A stretch of 64,000 nucleotides of DNA from Tessaracoccus rhinocerotis. GTDB taxonomy: Bacteria > Actinomycetota > Actinomycetes > Propionibacteriales > Propionibacteriaceae. Made by a program: the position numbers and the translations under genes. The notes beneath the pieces are model-generated. The model was given only the letters and a program-made list of their open reading frames with translations, made no database searches and had not been told where the DNA came from. Positions 7,805-16,314 of this stretch are shown here, one piece after another (positions within the stretch are counted from its first letter, which is position 1; each line of letters starts with the position of its first letter). The stretch spans positions 248,001 through 312,000 of the forward strand of contig NZ_VKKG01000002.1 of the NCBI RefSeq assembly GCF_007197885.1, written 5' to 3'.

Positions 7805-9056
7805 AGAAGGGGCTCTCGGCCGCCACCACTTCCACCTGCATGCCGGACTCGGTGATGCGCTGGAGCAGGAACTCGTAGTCGCCGGGCTGTCCCAGCTCTA
7901 CGCCCACCAGGGCGGGCCCGGTGTCGCGGCTGCTGCGCTTCACGTACTCGAAGTAGGTGATGTCGTCCTCCGGGCCGAGGACGTCGTTGAGGAAGCGGCG
8001 CAGCGCCCCCGGCTCCTGGGGGAACTCCACGAGGAAGTAGCGCTTGCGGCCCTCGTGAACCAGGGACCGCTCCACCACCTCCGCGTAGCGGGCGACGTCG
8101 TTGTTGCCACCCGAGACGATGGTCAGGACCGTGGACCCCGCCGGGATGGCGATGCGGTTGCCGACGCCAGCGGTCGGGAGCGCGGCGGGGGCCAGGGCGC
8201 CTGCCGGCTCGGCGATGATGCCGTCGACCTGGTACATCTCCAGCATTTCGGAGCAGACCTGCCCCTCGGGGATCCTGACCAGTTCGACGTCGGCCTCGCG
8301 GATGACGTCGAAGGTGTAGTCGCCGACGCGGCTGACGGCTGCGCCGTCGACGAAGGTGTCGATTTCCTGGAGTTCCACCGGCCGGCCCGCGGAGATCGCG
8401 GCGGCCACGCACGGTGCGCCCTCCGGTTCCACCCCGACGATCCGGACCGCGGGATGATTGCTGCGCAGCCAGGCGGCGGCACCGGCCATCAGTCCACCGC
8501 CGCCCACCGGCAGCACCACCACGTCGGGCACCCGGTCGAGCTGCTCGAAGGCCTCCACGATGGCCGTCGCCTGGCCGGAGGCGGTGAGCGGGTGGTCGAA
8601 GGCGGGCACCATCGTGGAACCGTTGGCATCCGCGAACTCCTTCGCGGCGCGGCTGGCCTGGTCATAGGTGGACCCGGACATGATCAGTTCGACGTGGCCC
8701 TTGCCGAGCTGGAGGATCCGCTGCCGCTTCTGGCGTGGCGTGGTGGTGGGCACGATCACCGTGCCGCGGATGCCGAGCACCGCGCAGCTCTGCGCCACGC
8801 CCTGGCCGTGGTTGCCAGCCGAGGCGCAGACCACGCCGGCAGCCTGCTGCTCCCGGCTCAGCTGGCTGATCAGGTTGTAGGCGCCGCGCAGCTTGTAGGA
8901 GCGCACCGGCTGCAGGTCCTCACGCTTGATCCAGATGTCCGAGCCGGTGGCCGCCGAGAGCCTCGCGTTGCGCTGCACCGGGGTGCGCGCGGCGATGCAA
9001 GACAACCTGCTCGTGGCCTCGGGTACCAGTGCTGCCAGTTCAGTCAGGGCGCTCAT
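7788..9056 (-). CDS. ilvA: Threonine ammonia-lyase (threonine deaminase)
   Basis: A 422-residue PLP enzyme converting threonine to 2-oxobutyrate and ammonia, the first step toward isoleucine. PLP lysine K55 lies in VRSYKLRGAY, the phosphate-binding loop is GGGG at 185-188, and ASAGNHGQGVA precedes it. A single C-terminal ACT-like regulatory domain starts near residue 335 (KRYFLVEFPQEPGALRRFL), so this is the short actinobacterial form rather than the two-domain enzyme. Start ATG overlaps the rmuC stop (ATGA), indicating translational coupling. The 3' end overlaps alaT tail to tail. Confidence 0.94.
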   Translation of the reverse strand: MSALTELAALVPEATSRLSCIAARTPVQRNARLSAATGSDIWIKREDLQPVRSYKLRGAYNLISQLSREQQAAGVVCASAGNHGQGVAQSCAVLGIRGTVIVPTTTPRQKRQRILQLGKGHVELIMSGSTYDQASRAAKEFADANGSTMVPAFDHPLTASGQATAIVEAFEQLDRVPDVVVLPVGGGGLMAGAAAWLRSNHPAVRIVGVEPEGAPCVAAAISAGRPVELQEIDTFVDGAAVSRVGDYTFDVIREADVELVRIPEGQVCSEMLEMYQVDGIIAEPAGALAPAALPTAGVGNRIAIPAGSTVLTIVSGGNNDVARYAEVVERSLVHEGRKRYFLVEFPQEPGALRRFLNDVLGPEDDITYFEYVKRSSRDTGPALVGVELGQPGDYEFLLQRITESGMQVEVVAAESPFFRFLI

Positions 9057-10582
9057 TCGCCCATTGTGTCACCGGTGCCCGTGCGCCTGCGCAGCTCCCT
9101 AACGGTGCCGAGCTCCAAGTCCGGTTCCTCGTCGAACAGCGACGCCTCGAGGGCGCGGCGCTCCTGTCGGTCCTGGTAATCGATCATCTCCGGCACGGAG
9201 ATCTCGCGAGGGGTGGTGTCCACGGTGGGTAGCTCCTTGAGGTCCGCGTCCACGACGTCGAGGTCCTTGAGCTTGCGGGCGGAGACCATCACGCGCGTCT
9301 CCAGGGTTCCGACGGCCCGGTTGAAGTGGCCGACCGTGGTGTTGAGGGACTTGCCCAGCTTCTCGAAGTGGTCCCCCAGGGAGGAGATGCGTTCGTGGAG
9401 TTCCCGTCCGAGCTTGGAGACCTTCGCGGCGGACTCCGCAAGTGCCGCCTGCTTCCAGCCGTGGGCGACGATGTGGAGCAGGGGGATGAGCGTGCCGGGA
9501 GCGGCCAGCATGATGTTTCGGCGGGCGGCGTACTCGTGCAGGTCCGGCTGCTGCTCCAGCGCCAGGCGGTAGAACTCGTCGGAGCCGAGGAACAGGACCA
9601 CGAACTCGGGCGAGCCGACGTCCAGGTGCCAGTAGTTCTTGCCGCTGAGGTCGTCGATGTGGCCGCGCACATGGCGGGAGAAGGTCTCCAGGTGCTTCTT
9701 CTGCTCGACCATCTCCTCGGTGTTGTAGGCGTCGAGGACGGCCTTCAGCGGAACCTTGGAGTCCACGAACACCACCTTGCCGTCGGCAAGGTTGATGCGC
9801 ATGTCGGGGCGGAACCGGTCGCCGTCGGAGCTGGTGTAGGAGGTCTGGTCGTCGAAGTCGCACCTGGCCATCAGGCCGGAGATCTCGACGATCCGGCGCA
9901 GGCTCTGCTCGCCCCAGGAGCCGCGGACCTGCGGGGTGCGCAGCGCCGTGCTGAGGCTCAGCGCCTCCCTGCGGATGGTCTCGCCGGAGTCCTTGACCGC
10001 CTGCACCTGTTCCCGCAGTTCGGCGGCGAGGGTGGCGCGCTGCTTCTCGACGTCGTTGAGCCGGTCGCTCAGGCGGTTGAGGTGCTCCTGCAGGGGAGTC
10101 ACCATCTGCTGGGTGGCGGCCAGGCGGTCACTGGCAGTCTTGTCCGCCTTCGCGCTCTGCGCCTCGAGCGACTGCTCCGAGAGCAGCTTGAAGCGGTCCT
10201 CCATCGCCCTGCGGTCCGCCTTCAGCTCCTCGGTCAGCCGCAGCGCGGAGTCCCGCTCCGCCTCGGCGGTGGCCCTGCCCGACAGCGCCGTGGTCAGTTC
10301 ACTGCGGACCTCCGCGGTCTGCCGCTGCGCCTCGACCGCCGCCGTGCGCAGGTCTGCCATCTGCGTCAGGTGGCCGGCCAGTTCGGAGCGGACGATCGCA
10401 GCCTCCTCGCGGGCGCGGCTGGCCTCGGAGCGGGCGGTCTGGGCATCGAGCCTGGCATCCGAGAGCACCTTCTCCTGCTCGGCCGTGGCCTCGGCCACAC
10501 GGGTGCGTCGTGCCAGCACGTGGCCGGCGAGGGCGCCCAGCAGTGCCGCGACGATGCTGACGATGATGCCTGTGGTGGTCAT
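9053..10582 (-). CDS. rmuC: RmuC-family DNA recombination protein
   Basis: A 509-residue protein with an N-terminal membrane anchor (about residues 4-24), a long coiled coil (about 30-205, heptad-rich with many A/R/E), then the RmuC nuclease-like domain (about 210-480: VRGSWGEQSLRRIVEISGL, FRPDMRINLADGKVVFVDSKVPL, and SPEFVVLFLGSDEFYRLAL). RmuC limits rearrangements at inverted repeats; the domain is PD-(D/E)XK-like. It is the first gene of an rmuC-ilvA pair. Confidence 0.93.
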   Translation of the reverse strand: MTTTGIIVSIVAALLGALAGHVLARRTRVAEATAEQEKVLSDARLDAQTARSEASRAREEAAIVRSELAGHLTQMADLRTAAVEAQRQTAEVRSELTTALSGRATAEAERDSALRLTEELKADRRAMEDRFKLLSEQSLEAQSAKADKTASDRLAATQQMVTPLQEHLNRLSDRLNDVEKQRATLAAELREQVQAVKDSGETIRREALSLSTALRTPQVRGSWGEQSLRRIVEISGLMARCDFDDQTSYTSSDGDRFRPDMRINLADGKVVFVDSKVPLKAVLDAYNTEEMVEQKKHLETFSRHVRGHIDDLSGKNYWHLDVGSPEFVVLFLGSDEFYRLALEQQPDLHEYAARRNIMLAAPGTLIPLLHIVAHGWKQAALAESAAKVSKLGRELHERISSLGDHFEKLGKSLNTTVGHFNRAVGTLETRVMVSARKLKDLDVVDADLKELPTVDTTPREISVPEMIDYQDRQERRALEASLFDEEPDLELGTVRELRRRTGTGDTMGE

Positions 10583-10617
10583 GTGTCCACCATTTCAGGA
10601 GCCACCGACAATTGGGG

Positions 10618-11430
10618 TCAGCGACGCCGCCGCAGGCGCAACTTCTCCAGCTCCGCGCGCTCCGACTTGGTCAGGCTGTGCAGGCCGTTGGCGCTGATCT
10701 TGCCCAGCAGGTCGTCGAGACGCTGCTCGTCGGAGGTGTGGCGCTTCTCGGTGCGGGTGGGCGCGCGGTGCCGCGTCCTGCGCCGTCGGGTCCGCTGCTG
10801 GCTGCCGGGGATCCAGGAGTACGTACCGAGCAGCCCGACGCGCTTGGCGGCGAGGGCGACGATCACCAGCGCGATCAGCAGCGAGAACAGGCCACCCCAC
10901 GCCCGGGCGGCCAGCATCTGCAGCACCTGCAGGCCGAGCAGGACGGCGCCGATCACCCAGGCGGGGATGTTGAAGAAGAACCGGCGGGTGGGGTACTCGG
11001 CGATCCACAGCAGCAGGATGAACAACTCGATGGTGTTCATGCCGAGCGCGGCCACGGAGCCGCGGGCCACGACGCCCACCAGGACGGTCGAGATGGTCAG
11101 GGCGCCCCAGCACCACAGGTACAGGCGAGCCATCGGGGCGCGGCCCACCTGCGACTCCAGGGCGGTGCCGAAATACCACAGCAGCACCAAAGTCAGCAGG
11201 CTCCACAGCGAGATCTGGTCGGCCAGCGGCCACGTGAACAGGCGCCAGACCTCGCCGTTGAACAGCGCGTCGGGCACGAGCGCGAGCAGCATCGGCAGGA
11301 ACGGGACGATCACGGAGGCAAGCAGACCGAGGGCGCCGAGGGCCACCACGAAGATGGTGGACGTCACGTCCACCCGGCCTACCCGGAACCAGGAGTCCCC
11401 TTGCGCACGGGGTTCGAATGCACCACTCAC
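10618..11430 (-). CDS. Rhomboid-fold protein lacking the protease dyad, with DUF6576-like tail
   Basis: A 270-residue polytopic membrane protein. LFNGEVWRLFTWPLAD and LLWYFGTALES match the rhomboid pattern (WRxxTxxF, FG-xLE), but the GxSG nucleophile motif is replaced (ALGMNTIEL) and the usual catalytic His helix is not evident, so it should be proteolytically inactive. The C-terminus is a basic linker (PGSQQRTRRRRTRHR) followed by a helical DEQRLDDLLGKISANGLHSLTKSER motif, which resembles the DUF6576 tail. GTG at 11430 (VSGAFEP) is chosen because the first residues fit relatives; an ATG nine codons upstream, with GGAG only 4 bases before it, is the alternative. Confidence 0.7.
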   Translation of the reverse strand: MSGAFEPRAQGDSWFRVGRVDVTSTIFVVALGALGLLASVIVPFLPMLLALVPDALFNGEVWRLFTWPLADQISLWSLLTLVLLWYFGTALESQVGRAPMARLYLWCWGALTISTVLVGVVARGSVAALGMNTIELFILLLWIAEYPTRRFFFNIPAWVIGAVLLGLQVLQMLAARAWGGLFSLLIALVIVALAAKRVGLLGTYSWIPGSQQRTRRRRTRHRAPTRTEKRHTSDEQRLDDLLGKISANGLHSLTKSERAELEKLRLRRRR

Positions 11431-11516
11431 AGGTACTAGGTTCCCATGCCGCTCCAAACGTGGCCAGAGCCGGGGCGGCGGTGCGGTCCACTGCGCAGGA
11501 ACTCAGTCAGTGGAAG

Positions 11517-11536
11517 TGGGCCCGTTGCCGGGCCCA
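11517..11536 (-). terminator. Hairpin downstream of the L,D-transpeptidase gene
   Basis: A 7-bp GC stem (TGGGCCC / GGGCCCA) with a 6-base loop, about 40 bases past the transpeptidase stop. There is no U-rich tract, so it may be a GC-rich actinobacterial terminator or only a pause site. Confidence 0.4.
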
Positions 11537-11575
11537 GAACCGATTGTTGATTCGTTTCAGGGATCTCGGGTGGAG

Positions 11576-12739
11576 TCAGCGGATGGCGATCACGTCGCCG
11601 GGAGTGGCGTGCTGCAACCACGTGCGCATGTTGGCCTTGGTGATCGACACGCAGCCCGCCGTCGCGCCGGAACCGTGCACGTGCAGGAAGATGGCTCCGC
11701 CCTTGCCCTTCACCGCGGGGGAGCGGTTGTAGTCGATGACCCCGACGAGGTCGTACTGGCCCGCGTAGTCGGCGAGGTGCTCGGACTCGGACCTGTCGAA
11801 GCCGCCGGCCGAGGCCTCGCGCCACTGGTTGTAGTGGGGCGAGTCGTTGTCGAGCACCCAGTAGGAGTTGGGGCCGACGTCGCGCCAGGACAGCGCGGTG
11901 CCCGGGTCCGGGTCCAGCCCGAAGGCGTCGTTGACGGTGAAGTCGCCGGTCGGGGTGGTCAGGGTGTCCTGCCTGCGCTCGGCCGCCGGGGCGGTGCCGC
12001 GAGCCCCGATCCTGCCGGTCGTGTCCCGGAACACTGTGCGCACGGTGCAGGAGGTGTTGGGCACCCGCTGCACCATCGTCACGACGGCGGTGGTCCCACT
12101 GCTGCGCACGGCCGTGGCGGTGGCGCGGGAGGCGGGCAGGTCGATCCTGATCCCTTCGACCGTCACCGTGCAGCTGCGTGGCGTCGTCACGTCGGGTGGG
12201 GTGGTCGTGCGGCCGAACTGCACCAGGTTGTTGAAGATCCACCTGTCCTGTTTGACGTAGCGGCCACCGGAGGCGGCCACCACCGTCGCGCGGATGAACG
12301 AGCGGCAGCCGTTGGGGCCCGTCCACTCGTCCTTGCAGGACGTGCGCCACTGCCTGCCGTTGGAGGTGAAGTCCCCGGTGCTCGCGAGCGGGTTGTCGCC
12401 CCACGCGGACTCGGGGATCGGGAGGTAGGTGAGGTTGTTGAAGGCCCACCCGTTGACCACCTCGTAGCCACTGCCGGGGTGCTCGATGATCTGGGTCGCC
12501 CAGATCTCACTCTGGCAGCGATGGATGGTGGAGGTGTACTCCTCGCACCAGGTGCGCCACTGGCGGCCGCCGACGGTGTGCTCGCCCGGCGTCGTGTAGA
12601 CCCAGCCGGTGTCCGCCGCAGCCGGGCGCGGAAGCATGCCGACGGCGAGCAGCACGCCGAGCAGGACAGCGACGAGGAATCGGAGCGCGCGCCGCCCACC
12701 GTCGACCGATGGCTTCGGGAACGGAACGACTGTGGCCAT
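11576..12739 (-). CDS. Exported L,D-transpeptidase (YkuD) with duplicated Cys-pair domain
   Basis: A 387-residue protein with a Sec-type signal (hydrophobic about residues 20-36, ending PRPAAAD). Two copies of an unnamed unit occupy about residues 51-106 and 121-176, exactly 70 residues apart, each with GRQWRT, two cysteines ten residues apart (C65/C75, C135/C145) and a closing W-x-FNNL. The C-terminal YkuD catalytic domain ends in HVHGSGATAGCVSITKANM, containing the His and nucleophile Cys. Such enzymes make 3-3 peptidoglycan crosslinks or attach proteins. ATG at 12739 is supported by AGGAG 7 bases upstream; a longer in-frame extension is not. Confidence 0.85.
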   Translation of the reverse strand: MATVVPFPKPSVDGGRRALRFLVAVLLGVLLAVGMLPRPAAADTGWVYTTPGEHTVGGRQWRTWCEEYTSTIHRCQSEIWATQIIEHPGSGYEVVNGWAFNNLTYLPIPESAWGDNPLASTGDFTSNGRQWRTSCKDEWTGPNGCRSFIRATVVAASGGRYVKQDRWIFNNLVQFGRTTTPPDVTTPRSCTVTVEGIRIDLPASRATATAVRSSGTTAVVTMVQRVPNTSCTVRTVFRDTTGRIGARGTAPAAERRQDTLTTPTGDFTVNDAFGLDPDPGTALSWRDVGPNSYWVLDNDSPHYNQWREASAGGFDRSESEHLADYAGQYDLVGVIDYNRSPAVKGKGGAIFLHVHGSGATAGCVSITKANMRTWLQHATPGDVIAIR

Positions 12740-12840
12740 TTCGGAACTCCTCTGGAGGTCGGGGTCCCGACGATAGTTCACGAACCAGTCACCGCTCCCG
12801 GCTATCGTGGGGGGCCGAACCAGCCGCGAAGGAGCGTCCT

Positions 12841-13608
12841 GTGTCCAAACCGATCCTGCTGTCCGTCGACGACGGCCTGGCACGCATCACCCTGAACCGG
12901 CCCGAGCGGCTCAACGCCTTCGACGCCGCCCTCGCGGCGGCGTGGGAGGAGACAGCGCTCGAGGCCACCTCCCGCGACGACGTCGGCGCCGTCCTGATCG
13001 ACGCCGCCGGCCCCGCCTTCTGTGCCGGGGGCGACGTGGTGGCGATGGCCACCGAGATGGGCTCCGGCGCTGAGATCGAAGCGCTGGCGCACAGCATCAA
13101 CGGAGGCATCGCCGCCCTGCGCAACTCGAGCATCCCGGTGGTGGCGGCTGCGCACGGCACGACCGCCGGCGGAGGTCTCGGCATCCTGCTCACCTCCGAC
13201 TACGCCGTCGTGGGGCGGAGCTCCCGGGTCGGCAGCCTCTACGCCAAGGTGGGGCTCACCCCGGACCTCTCGGTCACCGCGCAGCTCGCCCGGGCCGTGG
13301 GGGAGCGCCGTGCCCTGCAGTTGGTGCTGACCGATCGGATGCTCGCGGCCGACGAGGCCTTGGCCTGGGGGCTGGTTGCCGAGGTGGTCGACGACGACGC
13401 CGTCGCTCGCAGGGCGGAGGAGGTGGCCCGCTCCTGGCTGGCCGGGGCAACCCGCGCCTACGGCGAGGCCAAGCGCCTCGTGCGCTCCCAGCCGGACCGT
13501 GCCTTCGCCGAGCAGCTCGCCGAGGAGGCCGAAACCATCGGCGCCATCTTCGGCAGCGACGACGCCCGCGCCCGCATCGCCGCCTTCGCGGGGAAGGCCC
13601 GCTCGTGA
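12841..13608 (+). CDS. Enoyl-CoA hydratase/isomerase (crotonase) family protein
   Basis: A 255-residue crotonase-fold protein. ITLNRPERLNAFD, the oxyanion-hole segments AGPAFCAGGDV and HGTTAGGGLG, and the ADEALAWGLVAEVV region are typical. The first classical hydratase glutamate is not present at GGGLGILL and the second position reads TPD rather than PE, so it may be an isomerase or PaaG-like enzyme rather than a standard hydratase. GTG start has AAGGAG 6 bases upstream. The next gene overlaps its end, so the two probably act together on an acyl-CoA. Confidence 0.85.
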   Translation: MSKPILLSVDDGLARITLNRPERLNAFDAALAAAWEETALEATSRDDVGAVLIDAAGPAFCAGGDVVAMATEMGSGAEIEALAHSINGGIAALRNSSIPVVAAAHGTTAGGGLGILLTSDYAVVGRSSRVGSLYAKVGLTPDLSVTAQLARAVGERRALQLVLTDRMLAADEALAWGLVAEVVDDDAVARRAEEVARSWLAGATRAYGEAKRLVRSQPDRAFAEQLAEEAETIGAIFGSDDARARIAAFAGKARS

Positions 13609-14444
13609 CCGCCGCGAAGCCCCTCGAGGGCCGCACCGTCCTGATGTCCGGCGGCAGCCGCGGCATCGGCCTGGCCATCGCGCTGCGCGCAGCCGCCGAC
13701 GGCGCGAACGTCACGATGCTCGCCAAGACCGACCAGCCCCACCCGAAGCTCAAGGGCACCGTCCACACCGCCGCCGAGCAGGTGCGCGCCGCCGGCGGGA
13801 GGGCGCTGGCCGTCGTCGGTGACGTCCGCAGCGACGACGACATCGCCCGCGCCGTCGAGGCCACCCTCGCCGAGTTCGGCGGGATCGACGTCGTCGTCAA
13901 CAACGCTTCCGTGATCGACCTGTCCCGCACCGCGGAGCTGGCCGCGAAGAAGTACGACCTGATGCAGGACGTCAACGTCCGGGGCACCTTCATGCTCTCC
14001 CGGGCGGCCGTCCCGGCGCTGCGGGAGAGCGCCAACCCGCACATCCTCTCCCTTTCCCCACCGCTGAACCTCTCGCCCAGGTGGCTCGGGGCGCACACCG
14101 GCTACACGCTCGCGAAGTACGGCATGACGATGGCGACCCTCGGTCTGGCCGCCGAGTTCGCGGAGGACGGGATCGCGGCCAACACGTTGTGGCCCAGGAC
14201 CACCATCGCGACTGCTGCGGTGCGCAACGTGATCGGCGGTGACAGGCTGATGGCCGTGAGCCGGACCCCCGAGATCTACGCCGACGCGGCCTATGAGGTG
14301 ATCACGCGGCCCGCGTCGTCGTGCACCGGCCAGACACTTGTGGTGGAGGACGTGCTGGCCGAGGTGGGGGTGACGGACCTAGCCCGGTACGCAGCGGTTC
14401 CCGGGACCCCGGACGAGATGCTGTTCCCCGACATCTTCCTGTGA
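13605..14444 (+). CDS. Short-chain dehydrogenase/reductase
   Basis: A 279-residue NAD(P)-dependent SDR. The cofactor motif is SGGSRGIGLAIA, NNAS follows, and the catalytic pair is YTLAK (Y-x-x-x-K) with SLSPPLNLSP upstream. KTDQPHPKLKGTVHTAAEQV after the Rossmann motif and the tail EDVLAEVGVTDL closely resemble the HSDL2-like SDR subgroup, which handles hydroxyacyl/fatty substrates. GTG start overlaps the crotonase stop (GTGA). Confidence 0.87.
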   Translation: MTAAKPLEGRTVLMSGGSRGIGLAIALRAAADGANVTMLAKTDQPHPKLKGTVHTAAEQVRAAGGRALAVVGDVRSDDDIARAVEATLAEFGGIDVVVNNASVIDLSRTAELAAKKYDLMQDVNVRGTFMLSRAAVPALRESANPHILSLSPPLNLSPRWLGAHTGYTLAKYGMTMATLGLAAEFAEDGIAANTLWPRTTIATAAVRNVIGGDRLMAVSRTPEIYADAAYEVITRPASSCTGQTLVVEDVLAEVGVTDLARYAAVPGTPDEMLFPDIFL

Positions 14445-14498
14445 GCCGCGCCAGAGGCCGCGGGCGTCTCCGGTGGGTGATCTGGTTGACTGTTGGTC

Positions 14499-15761
14499 AT
14501 GCTCAAGGACGCCGCCGCCCACCTGGATGACCTCGCCGACTTCGTCGTCGCCTCGCCCACCTCGTTCCACGCCGCTGCCACGGCTGCGGCCAGGCTGGAG
14601 GCCACCGGGTTCCTGAGGGTCGACGAGAAGGGCGCGTTCCCCCGCGGGGCCGGGAAGTTCTTCATCGTCCGCCACGGCGCGGTCGTGGCCTGGCTGCAGC
14701 CCGGCGAGATCGACGAGGCGGCCGGTTTCCGCATCGTGGGGACCCACACCGACAGCCCCGCCTTCAAGGTGAAGCCGGGTGAACTCCTGTCCAGTGCGGG
14801 CTGGAGCCAGGTGGGCGTCGAGGTCTACGGCGGCATGCTGGTGAACTCGTGGCTGGACCGCGAACTCGGGATCGCTGGCCGGATCGTCACCAGGGACGGC
14901 CAGGAGCACCTGGTGCGCACCGGCCCGATCGCGCGGGTGCCGCAACTGGCCATCCACCTGGACCGCGGCGTCAACGACGGCCTCAAGCTGGACAAGCAGA
15001 CCCACCTGCAGCCCGTCCTCTCGCTCGCGCCCAAGGGGGGTCTGCTGAAGCACCTGTGCGAGCTCGCCGGGATCGACGCGGCCGACGTGGCGCTGCACGA
15101 CCTCTACTGCTTCGACGTCGCCCCGCCGGCAAGGTTCGGGCTCCACGACGAGTTCTTCGCGTCCGGACGGCTGGACAACCTCTCGAACACCCACGCCGCG
15201 CTGACCGCCATCGAGTCCGCGCAGCCGGGCCGCGACGTCGCCGTGTTCGCCGCGTTCGACCATGAGGAGGTCGGCTCCGCCACCACCTCGGGCGCCGCCG
15301 GCCCCATCCTCGAGGACGTGCTCGTGCGGATCGCGTCGGCCTCCGGCCTCGAAGTCGACGGGACCCGCGCCATGCTCGCTCGTTCCTCCTGCGTGTCCGC
15401 CGACACCGGGCACGTCGTCCACCCCAACTACCCGAACCACCACGACCCGGTCGTGAGGCCGTTGCCCAACAAGGGTCCACTGGTGAAGCTGAACGCCAAC
15501 CAGCGCTACGCCACCGACGCCGTCGGCGGGGCGATCTGGCTCGAGGCCTGCGAGCGGGCCGGGGTGCCCACGCAGCCGTTCGTCTCCAACAACGCCATCC
15601 CCTGCGGATCGACCATCGGACCCATCACCGCCACCCGTCTCGGAATCACCACCGTGGACGTCGGGATCGGGCTGCTCAGCATGCACTCGGCCCGCGAGAT
15701 GTGCGGCGTGGAGGACCCCCACCACATGGCCCGCGCACTGTCGGCCTACTGGGCGGCGTGA
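14499..15761 (+). CDS. M18 family aminopeptidase
   Basis: A 420-residue dinuclear zinc aminopeptidase of the aspartyl aminopeptidase family (M18). Metal ligands are visible in GTHTDSPAF (His), GRLDNLSN (bridging Asp), DHEEVGS (catalytic Glu and ligand Glu) and MHSAREM (C-terminal His). Cytosolic; trims acidic or neutral N-terminal residues from peptides. An in-frame TTG two codons upstream is less likely than the ATG. It overlaps the GNAT gene that follows by one base. Confidence 0.93.
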   Translation: MLKDAAAHLDDLADFVVASPTSFHAAATAAARLEATGFLRVDEKGAFPRGAGKFFIVRHGAVVAWLQPGEIDEAAGFRIVGTHTDSPAFKVKPGELLSSAGWSQVGVEVYGGMLVNSWLDRELGIAGRIVTRDGQEHLVRTGPIARVPQLAIHLDRGVNDGLKLDKQTHLQPVLSLAPKGGLLKHLCELAGIDAADVALHDLYCFDVAPPARFGLHDEFFASGRLDNLSNTHAALTAIESAQPGRDVAVFAAFDHEEVGSATTSGAAGPILEDVLVRIASASGLEVDGTRAMLARSSCVSADTGHVVHPNYPNHHDPVVRPLPNKGPLVKLNANQRYATDAVGGAIWLEACERAGVPTQPFVSNNAIPCGSTIGPITATRLGITTVDVGIGLLSMHSAREMCGVEDPHHMARALSAYWAA

Positions 15762-16303
15762 TGCCGGCAGGCGTCCGGTTCGCCACGCCCGAGGACGTCC
15801 CCGCGCTCGTCGCGCTGGCGGCCGCGACGTTCCCGCTGGCCTGCCCGCCCGGGACCGACCCCGCCGACATCGCCGAGTTCATCGCGACGAACCTGACCGT
15901 CGACGAGTTCGCTGCGCACGTGGCCTCGCCCACGAGGGTGGTGCTGGTGCACGAGACCGGGGGAGTGCTGGACGGCTACGTGCTGATGTTCGGCGCCTCC
16001 GAGGTCCGGCCCGAACCGTCGTTCGGAGTAACCCGCGAGCCGAGCGCCTACCTGTCCAAGTGCTACGTGCTGCCAGGCGTGCTGGGCGGCTCTGTGGCCG
16101 GACCGCTGATGGATGCGGCCAAGCAGGCGGCGGTCGGGGTCCTCGGTGCCGGGTCCATCTGGCTGAACACCAACGTGGCCAACGAACGGGCCGCCCGGTT
16201 CTACCGGAAGCACGGTTTCCAGCGGGTCGGCGGCAAGCAGATGCAGGTTGGTGCGGCCCTGATGGACGACGACGTCTTCGAAGTCCTGCTCCCGGCGGGC
16301 TAG
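15761..16303 (+). CDS. GNAT-family N-acetyltransferase
   Basis: A 180-residue GNAT protein beginning MPAGVRFATPEDVPALVALAAATF. The acetyl-CoA binding core is LSKCYVLPGVLGGSVAGPLM, and the last motif WLNTNVANERAARFYRKHGFQRVG is typical. The ATG shares its first base with the aminopeptidase stop. Substrate unknown; co-transcription with a peptidase suggests an amino acid or peptide-derived substrate, which is only inference. The TAG stop forms part of the ychF -10 element. Confidence 0.87.
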   Translation: MPAGVRFATPEDVPALVALAAATFPLACPPGTDPADIAEFIATNLTVDEFAAHVASPTRVVLVHETGGVLDGYVLMFGASEVRPEPSFGVTREPSAYLSKCYVLPGVLGGSVAGPLMDAAKQAAVGVLGAGSIWLNTNVANERAARFYRKHGFQRVGGKQMQVGAALMDDDVFEVLLPAG

Positions 16304-16306
16304 ACT
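16301..16306 (+). promoter_or_regulatory. -10 element of ychF
   Basis: TAGACT, 8 bases before the GTG of ychF, embedded in the stop codon of the GNAT gene. No Shine-Dalgarno is present, so ychF is probably made from a leaderless message as well as by read-through. Confidence 0.4.
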
Positions 16307-16314
16307 CCACCCTT

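Noticed and set aside
9326-12895. A 1189-codon open frame on the plus strand
   Set aside because: It runs antisense to rmuC, the rhomboid-fold gene and the L,D-transpeptidase, all with clear domains. Long antisense frames are expected at this GC content, and its translation is low-complexity Arg/Gly/Ala-rich.
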